From: Anaerovibrio slackiae
Lineage (GTDB): Bacteria; Bacillota; Negativicutes; Selenomonadales; Selenomonadaceae
Reading direction: 5' to 3'
Length of the DNA: 45,542 bases
Assembly (NCBI RefSeq): GCF_009695585.1
Contig: NZ_VUNR01000025.1
Location: 1 to 45,542 of the forward strand
Of this stretch, positions 8,884 to 18,860 are shown one piece after another. The number at the start of each line of letters is the position of its first letter. Positions within the stretch are counted from its first letter, which is position 1. The position numbers and the translations under genes are program-made. The notes beneath the pieces were generated by a model. It was not told where the DNA came from and did not search any database. It saw only the letters and a program-made list of their open reading frames with translations.

Positions 8884-9945
8884 ATGAATCTATCTATTTG
8901 TATGTCAGGGCGTAATGCTGTAGGTGATGGTTATAGGGATATAATGAATAATATAGTGAATCCTGAAGATTATATTGTTATTATTCCTAGAGGTTATAAA
9001 AAAGAAGAATTTAATAAAAATTTTCATAAAGTAATAACAGATGATGTTACAAAAACTACCTTCCAATATTTTAATGCTATTAGATTTGCTTTCAGACTTC
9101 GTGTAATGATACGTAAGGAAAAAATCAAAAATATATTTATATATTTTGATAATCAATGGTTCATCCCTATTTTTAGATGTTTTTTAATTGGCTTAGATGT
9201 CAAGTTATTATGTTGGATACATGATCCAACATTGCATATTGGCGTAAACAAAAAAGATAGATTAATTAGATGGCTGAATAAGTGTTTTTTATTTAACAGA
9301 GTTAATTTATTTATAGTTGCTTATACTGAAGGATTTGATGTTTTGGTAAGTGAGTATAAAATTCCTCATAATAAAATAAGATGTATTTATTTACCTGAAA
9401 TGTCATCAATGGAGTTTCCAGATATTGCTGAGTCTAAAGAAAGTATAAAATATGACTTTATATTTTGGGGAAGGATTGAAGCATATAAAGGTATAGACAG
9501 AATTATAGATTTGTCAAAAGCTATGCTGGATAAAAAGTTTTTGATAATAGGTTGTGGAAAATGTGAGGCTATGGTTAAGGAAAAATGTTTAAATTTACAC
9601 AATATCTATTTTATAAATGAATATGTAAGTGATTATGACTTGGCAAAATATATCAAAGCTTCAAAATATGTTTTGTTACCGTATATTGCTACAACTGGTT
9701 CTCAAACCGTTAGTATTGCTAATTATTATGGTAAACCTGTAATTGCTTCCAATACAGGTTGCTTTAAAGATTATATAACAGATAATATCAATGGAATAAA
9801 GCTTTCTTTTGACAAAGAGGAAGATACTATTGGCATTATCAGAAATTTGGATAATATACATTTTGATGAAAAAGTAATAAGACGATATTGTAATAAAAAT
9901 TTTTCAATATATAGTATTGTAAATAGTATTGCAAATAGTATATAA
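8884..9945 (+). CDS. GT4-like glycosyltransferase
   Basis: A 353-residue protein with a divergent N-terminal domain (MNLSICMSGRNAVGDG, LLCWIHDPTLH). Its recognisable GT4 C-terminal half contains FIFWGRIEAYKGIDRIIDL, LIIGCGKCE and YKVLLPYIATTGSQTVSIANYYGKPVIASNTGCF. ATG 8884 is 37 bp after the previous gene. Composition is very AT-rich. It is the last gene before the first inserted nuclease relic. Specificity is unknown. Confidence 0.8.
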   Translation: MNLSICMSGRNAVGDGYRDIMNNIVNPEDYIVIIPRGYKKEEFNKNFHKVITDDVTKTTFQYFNAIRFAFRLRVMIRKEKIKNIFIYFDNQWFIPIFRCFLIGLDVKLLCWIHDPTLHIGVNKKDRLIRWLNKCFLFNRVNLFIVAYTEGFDVLVSEYKIPHNKIRCIYLPEMSSMEFPDIAESKESIKYDFIFWGRIEAYKGIDRIIDLSKAMLDKKFLIIGCGKCEAMVKEKCLNLHNIYFINEYVSDYDLAKYIKASKYVLLPYIATTGSQTVSIANYYGKPVIASNTGCFKDYITDNINGIKLSFDKEEDTIGIIRNLDNIHFDEKVIRRYCNKNFSIYSIVNSIANSI

Positions 9946-9983
9946 GTGTCAGAGTTTATCCGGGCAAGCAGGATATCTGGCAC

Positions 9984-10023
9984 AAAAATCAGCCAGTGCT
10001 AATCTGCGTTAGCACTGGCTGAT
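9984..10023 (-). terminator. Hairpin terminator, T-tract on the minus strand
   Basis: ATCAGCCAGTGCTAA (9988-10002) pairs perfectly with TTAGCACTGGCTGAT (10009-10023) around a 6-base loop. On the minus strand the stem is followed by TTTTT, so it would end transcripts of the broken nuclease gene. It may also help insulate the plus-strand glycosyltransferase operon. Confidence 0.8.
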
Positions 10024-10039
10024 GCGAGTGAGGAGATGG

Positions 10040-11044
10040 TTAATGCAGGCTAGCGGCAACCGCTGAAAGTTCTTCAGCAGTGTAGCGGCCAGTGGCCTTG
10101 AGTGCTTCGATATTAGTGAAACCATCAATTATCATATTGCGTATGGTTTCTAATTTTCCTTTGCGCTCTCCTTTGCGTTCTCCATCGAGAAATCCTTTCT
10201 CACGGATACCTGAACTTAAATTGCACATATCGTTCATCTCCTTTTCTAGTTTGATAGTCATAGGAAGATTATGTTCTTCCTGTAATTTCTTTTTCTTGGT
10301 TTCTGTATCCATCCTGGCGAGTAAGGTGTCCAGCATGGAAATGAACTGGTGGTGGCTGTGGTCAGGCTTGCCGCTGAGATGGATGAAGGTGATATTCATC
10401 AGGTCACAGTTTTTGTATAGCTTCAGTTTATCGTTGCTCTGATAGATGATATGGGGCTCAAAGGAATAATTGATGATTGAGTCCTTCTTGTCCTCGGGGC
10501 AGTCCATGCAAATCTAGATACTGTAGACCTTTTTCATATTGTCGTACTGCTCTTGGTCTGAGCCGTCGTTGGTAAACTCCACGGAAAGCTGGGCTGAAAT
10601 AAGCCGGGCTGCGTAGAAGATACCGCGGTTCAGGAGGCTGTAGCCGGGATTGCTTTTCTGCTGGGCTTCGATGTTGATGATGATTTTGCTCTTGCTGCCG
10701 TCAGGCAGGGTGATGGTAAAGCGGATATCAAAGATAGCTCGGCCTTCGCCAGGAATTTTGCTTTCCAGTTCGTCATTGACGATTTTTCTGTTGGTTAGCC
10801 CCGGTTCCACAAATACTTGGCTGATTTTGATTGAGTCTGCATCAATGCATTGTTCAATCATGGGAATGGAAAAGTTTTCTAATTCCTTGACTGTGTATTT
10901 GGTAATGGGGGCCAGCAACGGGATATTGCCAAGGACACGCTTGACGCTCATGTCGTAGCGTATGTCGAGATTTTCTGCCTCAATGTCACTGGCGAGGATA
11001 GTTTTGATATCTGGCAACGTACTTCCTCCTTCATTATACCACAA
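10040..11044 (-). pseudogene. Rpn/PD-(D/E)XK nuclease family putative transposase, broken by one stop codon
   Basis: Two minus-strand segments (10514-11044 and 10040-10507) are in the same frame, separated only by a TAG at 10514-10516. The protein reads KKVYSI-stop-ICMDCPED, where a tryptophan (TGG) is the natural residue. The N-terminal part has the nuclease core (GRAIFDIRFTITLPDGSKSKIIINIEAQ, the D...E-x-Q motif), and the C-terminal part ends with the helical RKGERKGK and TAEELSA segments common to this family. Without the stop the product would be about 334 residues, normal for Rpn-type proteins. These promote recombination and are often called transposases. A sequencing error or a recent nonsense mutation would look alike. 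Confidence 0.8.
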
Positions 11045-11228
11045 AGTGATATGGATTTGTATGTGTGCAGGCCTGCATTTTCAGATAGATAGATTTCTCA
11101 TATAGAGTCATATGAAGTCATACAGATAAGAAATTTCTTAACTTAATTTTATAACAATTTGTGCGTATTGCATAGCTTTAACGCATTAGGTATGAAGAAA
11201 TTTTGCTAAATTTCGCGAATCTTTTTAA

Positions 11229-11384
11229 GTATTATATGAAATCTTGCCAATAAAATGGAAAAAGACACTGTGTGCAGATGATTTTACTTTGTATGGATAC
11301 GTTTATGTCAGTGGTATTGGATTGAAGTCAGGTTCTATCAGTATTTATGAGGATATGAGATATATAGTTCCTGAGCGTTCATAA
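11229..11384 (+). pseudogene. Possible gene relic ahead of the GT2 gene
   Basis: The 370 bp between 11045 and 11414 hold no complete gene. One plus-strand frame stays open for 52 codons (11229-11384) with protein-like sequence (KKTLCADDFTLYGYVYVSG, ISIYEDMRYIVPERS) but no usable start. It may be the 3' end of a polysaccharide gene destroyed when the nuclease element arrived. The rest is AT-rich sequence that presumably carries the promoter of the next gene. Confidence 0.35.
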
Positions 11385-11414
11385 AAATATTTTATATTGT
11401 GGGGAGGAAAATGG

Positions 11415-12275
11415 ATGTATAGACCTAAAATTACAATTATTACAGCCGTATACAACCGCGTTGATAAAATTGAGCAATGTATATCCAGCGTTGTCAATCA
11501 AACATATAGTAACTTGGAGTATATAATTATAGATGGTGGTTCAACGGATGGTACTGTAGATGTTATAAAAAAATATGCTGATAAAATTGCATATTGGTGC
11601 AGTGAGCCGGATAAAGGTATATACGATGCCTGGAATAAAGCTTTACAACATGTAACGGGAGATTATGTATTGTTTATGGGTTCCGATGATGCACTTTGTG
11701 ATTATCAAACTATTAGTAGAGTTGTTAGTGAATTAAATTGCGATGTAGATATACTAAGTGGGTGCTTTTATACAGTTGTTGAGAAGGAAAATATGGATGT
11801 ATATTCTACAAATGAGTACATGTTAGAACAAAAGTCGTTTCCGGGATATGGTATTCCAACTCAAGGTTTATTTATAAGAAGCAGTTTATTTCATGAAAAT
11901 GAATTTGATATATCATACAAAATTGCAGCAGATTTTAAATTTACTGTAAGACTATATTATGATTCAAATGTTAAGTTCAAATATATCACACAGCCAATTC
12001 AATTTTTTGAAGATGGTGGGATTAGCAGCACTCAGGCAACAGCTTGTCGTAACGAATATGAACGGATTTATCAAGAACTTGGGTTGGTACAGTTTTTGAA
12101 GACTAAAAGAAAAGCTTCATATAAAAATAGAGTAGTTAATTGCGCTAAAGATTTTTGTAAAATGCTTGGGATATTTGATGCAATAAAAAGATTTTACCAT
12201 ATAACTATAAAAGGAGATTGGAAGAAGCATCATTGCAATAATAAAATATGTCGCTGGTGTGGAAGATATGAATAA
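11415..12275 (+). CDS. GT2-family glycosyltransferase
   Basis: A 286-residue GT-A enzyme. ITIITAVYNRVDKIEQCISSVVNQTYSNLEYIIIDGGSTDGT is the classic GT2 opening, and DKGIYDAWNKAL and VLFMGSDDAL (DxD-type site near residue ~95) follow. ATG 11415 is seven bases after GGGGAGG; an earlier in-frame TTG overlaps that ribosome site. It resembles WcaA/WfgS-like transferases of O-antigen loci. It is isolated between two nuclease relics. Confidence 0.88.
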   Translation: MYRPKITIITAVYNRVDKIEQCISSVVNQTYSNLEYIIIDGGSTDGTVDVIKKYADKIAYWCSEPDKGIYDAWNKALQHVTGDYVLFMGSDDALCDYQTISRVVSELNCDVDILSGCFYTVVEKENMDVYSTNEYMLEQKSFPGYGIPTQGLFIRSSLFHENEFDISYKIAADFKFTVRLYYDSNVKFKYITQPIQFFEDGGISSTQATACRNEYERIYQELGLVQFLKTKRKASYKNRVVNCAKDFCKMLGIFDAIKRFYHITIKGDWKKHHCNNKICRWCGRYE

Positions 12276-12305
12276 TAGGTATATGGCATATATTTCTTAA
12301 TAAAA

Positions 12306-12327
12306 AAAGCCGCAGGTTTGCGGCTTT
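12306..12327. terminator. Bidirectional hairpin terminator
   Basis: AAAGCCGCA (12306-12314) pairs with TGCGGCTTT (12319-12327). A run of seven A on the left gives a T-tract for minus-strand transcripts of the relic at 12348-12674. On the plus strand the stem follows the GT2 gene by about 30 bp. Confidence 0.75.
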
Positions 12328-12347
12328 GAGACATATTTTATATTAGA

Positions 12348-12674
12348 TTAGTTGTAGAGCAAAGCAAGATAGCGGGGGTATTCGGAGTTTTCAATGCCCA
12401 TAGTAGCCATAGCTTCTTCAGCAGACCAACACTTGTTTTTCATGAGGTTTTTGATGATACTGATAGTGCCACGTTCCTCGCCGAGTTAGATGAGGGATTT
12501 TCTTTCCTCGTCTTTGTTATATTCGAACCCAAACATGTTGATAACCTCGCTTTCGTTGTCAGTAAGATAGTCAGTCATAATGTCATTTTTTAGGCAGTAG
12601 TCGATGGCCATACGGCCTGAATCATTTGTTGAATTGTTCTGACTGCGATATTCCTTTAATTTATTGGAGAATTT
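12348..12674 (-). pseudogene. C-terminal remnant of a second Rpn-type nuclease/transposase
   Basis: An open minus-strand frame of 109 codons is interrupted by TAA at 12486-12488. It reads KFSNKLKEYRSQNNSTNDSGR, then MAIDYCLKNDIMTDYLTDNESEV, INMFGFEYN, SLI-stop-LGEERG. The same signature (MxDYLxxNESEVINMFGFEW/Y) recurs in the gene at 21825-22601, so this is the 3' part of that family. The nuclease core and N terminus are absent, and the frame is closed upstream by TAG at 12675-12677. This is a decayed insertion, not a functional gene. Confidence 0.75.
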
Positions 12675-12837
12675 CTAGGGTAGGCATGTAAACCGGAATG
12701 CTACAACATAAAAGTTTTTATACATTAATTTTATAACACTTCTAGTGAAAAAGATAGATTGAAGCACTTTAATTATGAAGGAATTTTCTAAGTTTGATTG
12801 GATTTCTTTAATACGAAATATTTTATAAGGAGGAAAA

Positions 12838-14577
12838 ATGGAGTCTATATTGCAAATATTTACGATATTTACACCTAAACAGCTAAGGTATTGCGGATTC
12901 ATTGTTTTTACTATGATAATTGGTGCCATTCTGGAAGCGGTGGGCATAGGAGCTATTTTGCCGCTGATATCTGTTATGGGACAACCTGATTTTCTGCAGA
13001 GACATGGCGAGATTGCTAACATTACAAGTGAAATTGGTATTGTGGATCATAAAGGTTTTATAGTATTTTGTGCCTGTGGGCTAATTTTGTGGTATTTACT
13101 AAAAAACATGTATATCGCTTGGCAGACTAAATTGCAGATTGATTTCTCCATGCATAATCAGTTGAAGTTTTCAAAAGATCTAATGGAAAATTATCTGACT
13201 AAGCCATATGTTTTTCACTTAAATCATAACTCTGCGACGCTTTTGAGAAATGTAACTAATGTCGGGCTAGTAATATTTGCTGGTATGCTGGTACAGACTT
13301 TTACACTGGTGACAGAAATGATAACAGTTATTATCATTTGGTTAATGCTGGTGATAGTTGATGCTTTTACGGCGATTGTTGTTGCTGGTGTTATGGGAGC
13401 TATGATGTATGGCATTATAAAGTCATTTCGCAAGCGTATCTCCAAGCAGGGACAGGTGCAAAATCAATACTCATCACAGTACATCAAGTGTGTCAAGCAA
13501 AGCTTGGGTGCCATAAAAGAAACAAAAGTGTTATGTAAGGAGGCATCCTTCTTAAGTGAATTTGATAGGACATATACGCAGTATGGCGAGGCTAATCGCA
13601 AGTTCATGTTCCTCAATCAGGTTCCACGCATGATGATTGAAACATTGGTAGTTAGTGGTTTGCTGGTCTTAATTGTGGTGAAGTTGTTGATGGGAAACAG
13701 CCCTATGGATATTGTTCCGTTGCTAGGAGTATTGGCTTTAGCGGCATTCCGGCTCATGCCTAGTGCTAATCGCATTGTTAATCTTTACAACAGCATCAAA
13801 TTTCAACAGCCTTTCTTTTATGAATTGTATCCTGAACTGATGGACATAAAGGAAAGAGCAATAAAAAAGCAGGATTCTTACTACCTGAGTGAACAGCCTA
13901 AATTGGAATTTTCAAATTGTATTCAGATAGACAACCTGCATTTTTCTTATCCAGAGAGCAAGGATGAAGTTTTGCATGGTGTTTCATTTGAGATAAGAAA
14001 AGGTGACTTTGTCGGGATAGTAGGAGCATCCGGTGCAGGCAAGACTACATTTGTGGATATTATGCTTGGACTCTTACGGCCAACGGCTGGATATATAAGC
14101 GTGGATGGCAAGGATATTTTTCAGAATATTCGTAGTTGGCAAGCGAATTTGGCTTATGTCCCTCAAAGTATCTACCTTGTTGATGGCACAGTGAAGGAAA
14201 ATATCGCACTTGGGGAGTCGTTGCAGGATATTGATATCAACAGGATGGAAAAAAGCCTGAAGATGGCAGAGCTTTATGACTTTGTTATGGATATGCCTGA
14301 TGGATTGGATACCATAGTTGGCGAAAGGGGGGTGAAGCTATCTGGTGGACAGCGGCAGCGTATCGGTATCGCCAGGGCATTATATCAGCAGCCGGAGGTG
14401 CTTATACTAGATGAGGCTACCTCGGCATTGGATACTGAAACAGAGAAAAGTATTACAGACACTACACTGAAATTCAAAGGACATATTACGATAATTGCTA
14501 TAGCTCATAGGTTGAGTACATTGGCAGAGTGTGATTATAAGATTGATTTTAAGGATGGTTTGGCTAATAGGCTGTGA
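12838..14577 (+). CDS. PglK-like ABC transporter (lipid-linked oligosaccharide flippase candidate)
   Basis: A 579-residue half-transporter with six membrane helices in residues ~15-330 and a C-terminal ATPase. Walker A is GASGAGKTT (~395-403), the Q-loop is YVPQSIYL, the signature is LSGGQRQRIGIARAL (~501) and Walker B is VLILDEATSALD (~522). Such type-IV exporters include lipid A flippase MsbA and the PglK flippase for undecaprenyl-linked glycans. ATG 12838 follows AAGGAGG. No Wzx is present in the locus and a Wzy-like polymerase is, so a flippase role is likely. An unrelated exporter role remains possible. Confidence 0.8.
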   Translation: MESILQIFTIFTPKQLRYCGFIVFTMIIGAILEAVGIGAILPLISVMGQPDFLQRHGEIANITSEIGIVDHKGFIVFCACGLILWYLLKNMYIAWQTKLQIDFSMHNQLKFSKDLMENYLTKPYVFHLNHNSATLLRNVTNVGLVIFAGMLVQTFTLVTEMITVIIIWLMLVIVDAFTAIVVAGVMGAMMYGIIKSFRKRISKQGQVQNQYSSQYIKCVKQSLGAIKETKVLCKEASFLSEFDRTYTQYGEANRKFMFLNQVPRMMIETLVVSGLLVLIVVKLLMGNSPMDIVPLLGVLALAAFRLMPSANRIVNLYNSIKFQQPFFYELYPELMDIKERAIKKQDSYYLSEQPKLEFSNCIQIDNLHFSYPESKDEVLHGVSFEIRKGDFVGIVGASGAGKTTFVDIMLGLLRPTAGYISVDGKDIFQNIRSWQANLAYVPQSIYLVDGTVKENIALGESLQDIDINRMEKSLKMAELYDFVMDMPDGLDTIVGERGVKLSGGQRQRIGIARALYQQPEVLILDEATSALDTETEKSITDTTLKFKGHITIIAIAHRLSTLAECDYKIDFKDGLANRL

Positions 14578-14651
14578 ACGTAATATTTTTATATGTATTT
14601 AGTAAGTTACGTTATTATGCTCATTAAATTATGATTACAAGGAGTGTTTTT

Positions 14652-15371
14652 ATGTTTAAAAAAATAAGAAATTTTAAAGGATATTTAAAAAGTTTAGGAG
14701 GGGTAAGCAGGGAACTTTTGTGGGCTCAGATATGGCATGATACTGCAAAGGGATGTGAATGGCTTGGAGAAGATTTTGGCGTTTCGCCTGGTAGATGGGC
14801 TGTTGGATATGATTATTTATATGTAATGACACGAGTACTAGAAGAACTTAGACCTAAAAATGTATTAGATATAGGTTTGGGAATTTCTACATCTTTGCTC
14901 TCAAGGTATTTTGATTATTATAAATATGATAATGGTAAGCATGTTGTTATAGAGCACGATGAAAGCTGGATTAATTTTTATACACAGAGGCATAAAATTT
15001 CCGATTGTACACAGATAAGCAATAGTCCTTTAATAGAAAAAAACGTTGAAGGTTATAATTTTAAAGCATATAAAGATTTTTCTGACATAGTTCATAATAG
15101 AAAATTTGATGTGATTTCTATTGATGGGCCTTTTGGTAGTAGCGGAAAATATTCAAGGCGAGACATTTTGAGTGTTATACCTACTATCTTAGGTGATAGT
15201 TTTGTAGTTGTTCTTGATGATATGCATAGAGTTGGTGAGCAGAATACATTTGAGGAGATTAAGCGAATACTATCCTCAAATGGGATTGCATATGAATTTG
15301 GCCTATATACTGGTGAAAAATGTTGTGGTGTTATTGTATCAGAGGATAACAAATTTATATGCAGTATGTAA
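14652..15371 (+). CDS. Class I SAM-dependent methyltransferase-like protein
   Basis: A 239-residue protein. Motif I is VLDIGLGISTSLLSRYF (~residue 75), followed by KHVVIEHDESW with an acidic residue at the end of beta2, and FDVISIDGPFGSSG plus FVVVLDDMHRVGEQNTF. ATG 14652 follows AAGGAG by eight bases; the upstream in-frame ATG 14631 overlaps this site. It may methylate a sugar of the polymer or cap chain growth. The fold call is firmer than the substrate. Confidence 0.7.
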   Translation: MFKKIRNFKGYLKSLGGVSRELLWAQIWHDTAKGCEWLGEDFGVSPGRWAVGYDYLYVMTRVLEELRPKNVLDIGLGISTSLLSRYFDYYKYDNGKHVVIEHDESWINFYTQRHKISDCTQISNSPLIEKNVEGYNFKAYKDFSDIVHNRKFDVISIDGPFGSSGKYSRRDILSVIPTILGDSFVVVLDDMHRVGEQNTFEEIKRILSSNGIAYEFGLYTGEKCCGVIVSEDNKFICSM

Positions 15372-15489
15372 CTAAAATGGCGTTTCTTTAGGAAGGCATG
15401 GATTATGCAGGTAAAAGTAGTGCGTAAATAAGTGATTTTATATGCATGTATTTTATTTGTATAGCGTGAAAGTCTAAGAGGTGTAAGTG

Positions 15490-16689
15490 ATGATGAAAAT
15501 TGCAGTGGCAGGTACCGGCTATGTGGGCATGAGCTTAGCAGTGTTGCTGGCGCAACAGAATCAGGTGACTGCTGTGGATGTAGTATCAGAAAAAGTGGAA
15601 CTGATCAATAATAGAAAATCTCCTATACGGGATGATTATATTGAGAAGTATCTGAGGGAAAAGCAGCTGCATATTACAGCAACGTTGGATGGTGATACAG
15701 CTTACAGGGAGGCAGATTTTGTAATTGTGGCGACACCTACCAACTATGACAGTAAAAAGAATTTTTTTGATACTTCGGCAGTTGAGTCTGTTATCCGTCA
15801 GGTTACGTCTGTAAATAGAGATGCAGTCATCATCATCAAGTCCACCATCCCAGTAGGATTTACCCAAAAGATTAGAAAAACTACTGGCAATAAGAGGATT
15901 CTTTTCAGTCCGGAATTTTTGCGTGAGAGTAAAGCTTTGTACGACAATCTCTATCCGTCTAGAATTGTTGTAGGAACTGACAGGCAGGATGAGGAATTGA
16001 CCAGGAAGGCGGAGATATTTGCTAGGCTGTTGCAGTCTGCAGCACTGAAGTCTGAAGTTGAAACATTGATTATTGGCTTTACGGAGGCTGAGGCAGTGAA
16101 GCTGTTTTCCAATACATATTTAGCTTTGCGAGTAGCTTATTTCAATGAATTGGATTCTTATGCGGATGTACGTGGTCTTAATGCGAAGGAAATTATTCAG
16201 GGGGTTGCTTTGGATCCGCGAATTGGAGATTTTTATAATAATCCATCATTTGGTTATGGAGGTTATTGTCTGCCGAAAGATACAAAGCAACTTCTGGCCA
16301 ATTATGAAGATGTGCCTCAGAATTTGATTAGTGCCATTGTAGAAGCAAATCGCACACGTAAAGATTTTATTGCAGATGAAGTGTTGAGTAAGGTTTCTGA
16401 AATAAAAAATCCAGTGATTGGAATTTATAGACTGACAATGAAAACATCATCTGATAATTTCAGGGCAAGTGCAATTCAAGGTGTGATGAAACGCTTGAAG
16501 GCTGAAGGCATAACCTGCATCGTTTATGAACCTACTTTACATGCTGATTATTTTTACAATTCATTAGTTGAAAATGATTTGGTTAAATTTAAGAATGCTA
16601 GCCATGTTATTTTAGCCAATCGCTGGAACAATGAATTGTCAGATGTGGAAGGAAAAGTTTATACGAGGGATTTATTTGCGCGCGATTGA
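15490..16689 (+). CDS. ugd: UDP-glucose 6-dehydrogenase family
   Basis: A 399-residue nucleotide-sugar dehydrogenase. Residues 5-13 (VAGTGYVGM) are the NAD-binding glycine loop. [35 protein letters not shown] and the catalytic-cysteine motif [12 protein letters not shown] (Cys ~260) are all present. It oxidises UDP-glucose to UDP-glucuronate in two NAD-dependent steps. AGAGGTG precedes two consecutive in-frame ATGs (15490, 15493). Composition is closer to the chromosome than the flanking glycosyltransferases. The product implies a uronic acid or derived pentose in the polymer. Confidence 0.9.
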   Translation: MMKIAVAGTGYVGMSLAVLLAQQNQVTAVDVVSEKVELINNRKSPIRDDYIEKYLREKQLHITATLDGDTAYREADFVIVATPTNYDSKKNFFDTSAVESVIRQVTSVNRDAVIIIKSTIPVGFTQKIRKTTGNKRILFSPEFLRESKALYDNLYPSRIVVGTDRQDEELTRKAEIFARLLQSAALKSEVETLIIGFTEAEAVKLFSNTYLALRVAYFNELDSYADVRGLNAKEIIQGVALDPRIGDFYNNPSFGYGGYCLPKDTKQLLANYEDVPQNLISAIVEANRTRKDFIADEVLSKVSEIKNPVIGIYRLTMKTSSDNFRASAIQGVMKRLKAEGITCIVYEPTLHADYFYNSLVENDLVKFKNASHVILANRWNNELSDVEGKVYTRDLFARD

Positions 16690-16716
16690 TGATAGTTTTG
16701 GAGAAAGGATGATTTT

Positions 16717-17700
16717 GTGATGCAGCAAGAGCAGTATGCAGATTTATATTGGGATAGAGAGCCTGCTGAAAAAGAAAAGTTTATAGAGCAGCTGGCGCCT
16801 ATAGTCTTATTTACATATAATCGCTTGCAGCATACAAAGCAGACGATTGAAGCTTTGCAGAATAATGTATATGCGGCAGACAGTGAATTGTTTATATATT
16901 CAGATGCACCTAAAACTGAGAATGCAATTTTGGATGTACAGGCTGTTAGGGATTATTTATATTCAATCAATGGATTCAAGAATATTACTATCATTGAACG
17001 TGAGGAAAACTGTGGGCTTGCAAAGAATATAATTGATGGCGTAACCAGTATAGTGAATAAATATGGGAAAATAATTGTGCTGGAAGATGACATTGTTACA
17101 TCAAAATATTTCTTGAAGTATATGAATGATGCTTTGAAGATTTATGAAACTGAATCAAAGGTCATTATGATAAATGGTTATCTTTATCCAATAGACAATA
17201 AAGATTTGCCTGAGACATTTTTTGTTAAAGCAGGAGGTTGCTGGGGATGGGCTACGTGGGCAGATAGATGGAAACACTTTTCTCGAGAACCTCAGAAAAT
17301 AAGAGATAGTTTTACGGATGAAGATATTTATAGATTTAATTTTAATGGTAAAACGCAAGACTTTTTTGATCAAATTATTGCTAATTGTGATGGTCGCTTA
17401 TATACCTGGGCTATTTTTTGGGCTGTTGTGATTTATAGGAGAGGATATTCATTATTTCCAGCTTTGCCTCTGAGTAAAAATATTGGACATGATTCTAGTG
17501 GTGTGCATTGTGGAACTACTAATTATTATGATGTTGATTTGGGAGTCAATAAAGTAAAAAAATTTTCTGTTCGTATTATAGAATCGAATATTGCATATAT
17601 ACGAATAGGGGAATTTATGGAAAAAATATCGTATGTACCTTTGAGTCGTAAGATTTTGCATTACATTAAAAAGTTTATTTTATCTAAAATAATTAAATAA
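16717..17700 (+). CDS. Glycosyltransferase (GT2-like / GNT-I-like)
   Basis: Length is 327 residues from GTG 16717, or 326 from the adjacent ATG 16720; GGAGAAAGGA is the ribosome site. The GT-A features are PIVLFTYNRLQHTKQTIEAL, SELFIYSDAP, IIEREENCGLAKNIIDG and the acidic site IIVLEDDIVTS. KAGGCWGWATWADRW is a conserved block of a family usually annotated as glycosyltransferase or sugar transferase in capsule loci. Specificity is unknown. The gene is 27 bp after ugd. Confidence 0.75.
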   Translation: MMQQEQYADLYWDREPAEKEKFIEQLAPIVLFTYNRLQHTKQTIEALQNNVYAADSELFIYSDAPKTENAILDVQAVRDYLYSINGFKNITIIEREENCGLAKNIIDGVTSIVNKYGKIIVLEDDIVTSKYFLKYMNDALKIYETESKVIMINGYLYPIDNKDLPETFFVKAGGCWGWATWADRWKHFSREPQKIRDSFTDEDIYRFNFNGKTQDFFDQIIANCDGRLYTWAIFWAVVIYRRGYSLFPALPLSKNIGHDSSGVHCGTTNYYDVDLGVNKVKKFSVRIIESNIAYIRIGEFMEKISYVPLSRKILHYIKKFILSKIIK

Positions 17701-17747
17701 AAATGATAATGTCTTAACAGTAATATTTTTTATTGGAGGAAGTTTTT

Positions 17748-18836
17748 ATGAACATTTCAGTGTACAAGCCATCTTTAAATGGCAATGAGAAAAAATATGT
17801 AAATGATTGCCTGGATACTACATGGATTTCTTCAAAGGGCAAATATAATGATATGTTTGCAGAGCGTTTTTCTGAATATATCGGAACGCAATATGGTACA
17901 ACTGTTACTAATGGTACTTTGGCATTGCACTTAGCATTGCTTGCATTGGGAGTGGGCGAAGGCGATGAAGTAATTGTTCCATCTTTTACCTATATAGCAT
18001 CGGCTAATGCTGTTAAATATACTGGTGCGGATGTTGTTTTTGTTGATTCGTTAGAAGATAGTTGGCAAATGGCTCCTGATGATGTAGAACGGAAAATTAC
18101 TAAAAATACAAAGGCGATTATGCCAGTACATTTATATGGGCATCCATGTGATATGGACGCTATAATGGCAATTGCTAGAAGGCATGATGTTTTTGTGATA
18201 GAAGATTGCGCCGAAGCCATTGGTTCAGAGTACAATGGGAAAAAAGTTGGCTCATTTGGTGATATAGCTGCATTTAGTTTTTTTGGTAATAAAACTATTA
18301 CCTGCGGTGAAGGCGGTATGGTACTTACAAACAATAAAACATTGTTTGAACGAGTAGTGCATATAAAAGGTCAAGGATTAGCTACTCATCGTGAATATTG
18401 GCATGATATTGTTGGATATAATTATAGGATGACTAATATAGCTGCTGCTATTGGATTGGCACAATTGGAACAGATTGATAAATTTATTGATAGAAAAATG
18501 CAAATTGCAGCGTTATATACAGATAAATTATATGGGTTGCCAGTCACTGTTCACAAGTCAGTGGGGAATGTTAAGCACACCTATTGGATGGTTTCCATTT
18601 CTTGCCAAAATATTGAAGACAGGGATTCATTGCGCAATTATTTAAAGGAAAATGGTATTGAAACCAGGCCGACGTTTTATCCAATTCATACTATGCCGAT
18701 GTATTCACATAAATATCAGAGTCATCCGGTAGCAGAAAAGTTAGGGTGGTCAGGTATAAATTTGCCGAGCTATCCTGATTTAAAAGATAGCGAGATAGAT
18801 TATGTTTGTGAATGCATAAAAAAATATTTTTCTTGA
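17748..18836 (+). CDS. DegT/DnrJ/EryC1 aminotransferase, RfbE (perosamine synthase)-like
   Basis: A 362-residue PLP enzyme of the nucleotide-sugar aminotransferase family. It opens ISVYKPSLNGNEKKYVNDCLDTTWISSKGKY. TVTNGTLALHLALLALG, VIVPSFTYIASANA, IEDCAEAIGSEYNGKKVG and the PLP lysine in SFFGNKTITCGEGGM (Lys ~182) follow. The sequence closely recalls Vibrio RfbE, which makes GDP-perosamine from GDP-4-keto-6-deoxymannose. ATG 17748 lies eight bases after GGAGG. The 4,6-dehydratase that would supply the keto sugar is not in the window, so the exact nucleotide sugar is inferred. Confidence 0.85.
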   Translation: MNISVYKPSLNGNEKKYVNDCLDTTWISSKGKYNDMFAERFSEYIGTQYGTTVTNGTLALHLALLALGVGEGDEVIVPSFTYIASANAVKYTGADVVFVDSLEDSWQMAPDDVERKITKNTKAIMPVHLYGHPCDMDAIMAIARRHDVFVIEDCAEAIGSEYNGKKVGSFGDIAAFSFFGNKTITCGEGGMVLTNNKTLFERVVHIKGQGLATHREYWHDIVGYNYRMTNIAAAIGLAQLEQIDKFIDRKMQIAALYTDKLYGLPVTVHKSVGNVKHTYWMVSISCQNIEDRDSLRNYLKENGIETRPTFYPIHTMPMYSHKYQSHPVAEKLGWSGINLPSYPDLKDSEIDYVCECIKKYFS

Positions 18837-18860
18837 GGTTAATATGAGGTTAATAGCGAC

